From: Nansenia antarctica
Taxonomy: Eukaryota; Chordata; Actinopteri; Argentiniformes; Microstomatidae
Assembly (NCBI GenBank): GCA_963989245.1
Contig: OZ022352.1
Coordinates: 18,205,560 to 18,269,559, forward strand
Length of the DNA: 64,000 bases
Reading direction: 5' to 3'
Shown here: piece by piece, positions 62,652-64,000 of the stretch
Layout: each line of letters starts with the position of its first letter
Numbering within the stretch: the first letter of the stretch is position 1
Notes under the pieces: generated by a model
Seen by the model: only the letters and a program-made list of their open reading frames with translations
Databases searched by the model: none
What the model was told of the DNA's origin: nothing
Program-made: the position numbers and the translations under genes

Positions 62652-63196
62652 GGGATGGTTCAGCCTATTTTCATGTTTAGGTGAAATGCCATCATACCCT
62701 GAGTTGTCGTCATAGGCCAGTAGTGAATGCTTCTCCCGTTCTCTGTTCTCTACTTTGCTACCACAGCACAGCACAGTAGTTGAGTTTGCAGCTTTATCTC
62801 AATTACAGGCCATAATCTCATCAGAGAAACGTCAAAGTTTAGGAGCAAGTTACACTTGAATGTATTTATTGACATACACACTATTGAATATACACATAAT
62901 TACAGTCTGACAATCGATTTGCTCAGAACTGGAACTCATTTTTCCTCTTTGTACTCTCACAGCCAGCTAGCTTTGTGCTTTGTTGTGGGCAGTGTTCTCT
63001 GATGAGATTACGGCATGCAATTTAAACGATGCTTACTCAGGGTCCGTCGGAATCTATTGGAGACGAAGCCACCTCATCAGCTACTGTGCTTGCGGTAGCA
63101 AAGTAGAGAATGGAGAACAGGCAGTGCTTTCACTACTGGCCTATGAGGACAACTCAGGGTACAATGATATTTCACCTCAATAGGCTGAACCATCCC
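62652..63196. mobile_element. 545-bp element with terminal inverted repeats longer than 100 bp
   Basis: Left arm gggatggttcagcctatttt, then ataccctgagttgtcgtcat and aggccagtagtgaatgcttc, ctctactttgctacc; the right arm read inversely has gggatggttcagcctattga, taccctgagttgtcctcata, ggccagtagtgaaagcactg, ctctactttgctacc. The arms are about 85% identical by eye. The centre is unrelated and has no transposase frame. Flanking duplication unclear. Confidence 0.8.
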
Positions 63197-63389
63197 TTTA
63201 AGCCAGGTCATGGACATAAGCCATAAATCAGGAACGTGTGCAGCCAGCGTCTATGTGATGCCCGAGCCCTGCAGTGTAACTGTAGGGGGGATAGGGGGAG
63301 CCAGTGGTCCTGAAGCTGCTCCAGCCTCTCATCAACTCACATCTCTCTCTCTAGTCACAGTTGTTGACAGCAAAGTCACTATGGTTGGA

Positions 63390-63465
63390 TATATACCAAA
63401 CAATAACAATGCATTAGCAACAGTTAATGGGGATCCTAATAAACTAAACTAAACAAAACAAAACA
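63390..63465 (+). repeat. Retroposon 3' end (GGGGATCCTAATAAA)
   Basis: acagttaatggggatcctaa then taaactaaactaaac is a known type of fish retroposon terminus followed by a short (AAACT)n tail. Confidence 0.6.
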
Positions 63466-63469
63466 CTTG

Positions 63470-64000
63470 CCGTGAGCTTGCTGGGGCTGGATTGTCTGTG
63501 TTTCACTTTGTGATATCGTTGGAAATAGAATGGCATTGCATCATCCTCTCCCAGACTTACCATAGTTAATAACATTAACAGTATTTTGTCTGTTTGATGT
63601 GGGTAACTAGCTTGTGCTCACGGATGTATACGATTCCACCTTCACTTTGATAAGAGGACGTATTTGTGTTAGTCGTTTAATATGTATAATTGCATGCTTC
63701 AACATTATTACCAGCAGTGGTCTTCTTTTTCAAATGTCTATTTTTAAATGTGCCATTAGACAAATCATTTGACATTTTCAGCAGTGTGTGAGCAGAGGCA
63801 GGTCACCCATTGGAATGGTCAATGTCGCCTCCACAATGCAAACATGGCAAGAATTGATTTCTGATCTAACAACCGGGGCTCTATGCATTCTTCACATGTA
63901 AACCTCTTCTGTTCTATACATTATTGAACAGCTAACCCTGGCGCACTATGCACCTTATTCTGAGAGGCTCGCATGGGCTCCTTTCCACCAAAGTAGCTTA
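63470..64000. other. Intronic DNA, no feature seen
   Basis: No exon or repeat recognised to the end of the window. Confidence 0.4.

Noticed and set aside
57412..64000. Next AGBL1 exon (GLQxGTRELEEMG region)
   Set aside because: I looked for the expected motif in plus-strand frames and found none with splice sites; probably beyond the window.

Overview
The window is vertebrate, almost certainly teleost, genomic DNA. It is intron-rich, with long pure CA/GT and GA microsatellites and many fish-type transposons (Tc1-like, hAT, PIF/Harbinger and piggyBac-like remnants, L2-like and L1-like LINEs, a tRNA-derived SINE). One host gene spans most of it on the plus strand. I joined 13 exons by GT/AG splice sites and reading-frame continuity: 666-730, 2062-2178, 10264-10706, 14391-14474, 15125-15214, 15544-15692, 16627-16714, 16890-17022, 17287-17440, 25300-25480, 51377-51506, 56815-56946 and 57235-57411. 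Together they give 1943 nt, one unbroken frame of 647 codons after a 2-nt partial codon. The product is the middle and catalytic part of a cytosolic carboxypeptidase of the M14 (CCP/Nna1) family. From remembered family sequences it is closest to AGBL1 (CCP4), with AGTPBP1 (CCP1) the alternative. All expected zinc-binding and catalytic residues are present. Both the 5' and 3' ends of the gene lie outside the window.

Layout. 1-17.4 kb holds exons 1-9; introns 2 and 3 contain a dead Tc1 transposon, an L2-like fragment, a LINE nested in an older LINE (6.5-9.3 kb), a foldback MITE and a 177-bp pure GA array. 17.4-25.3 kb is an intron rich in microsatellites, with a deleted Tc1 derivative and one half of an inverted pair of non-autonomous elements. 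25.5-51.4 kb is a single 25.9-kb intron. It contains a hAT element inserted into a microsatellite, a complex 0.5-kb CA array with a 90-bp higher-order repeat, a TIR element with a possible THAP-like fragment, an L2-like LINE interrupted by a minisatellite-bearing insert, and a Tc1 element that itself carries a nested insertion. 51.5-56.8 kb holds a degraded L1-like LINE broken by a TTAA-flanked insert and by a foldback hAT MITE, both with readable target-site duplications. After the last visible exon (57411) come another foldback MITE, a broken minus-strand L1-like copy and a 545-bp element with long terminal inverted repeats.

No second host gene, tRNA, rRNA, CRISPR or bacterial-type system was found. 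I saw no coherent undescribed multi-gene system. What merits a second look is the nesting and dating of mobile elements inside the introns, several near-palindromic MITEs (one 26 bp upstream of an exon), and AT-rich homeobox-motif stretches that may be conserved enhancers.
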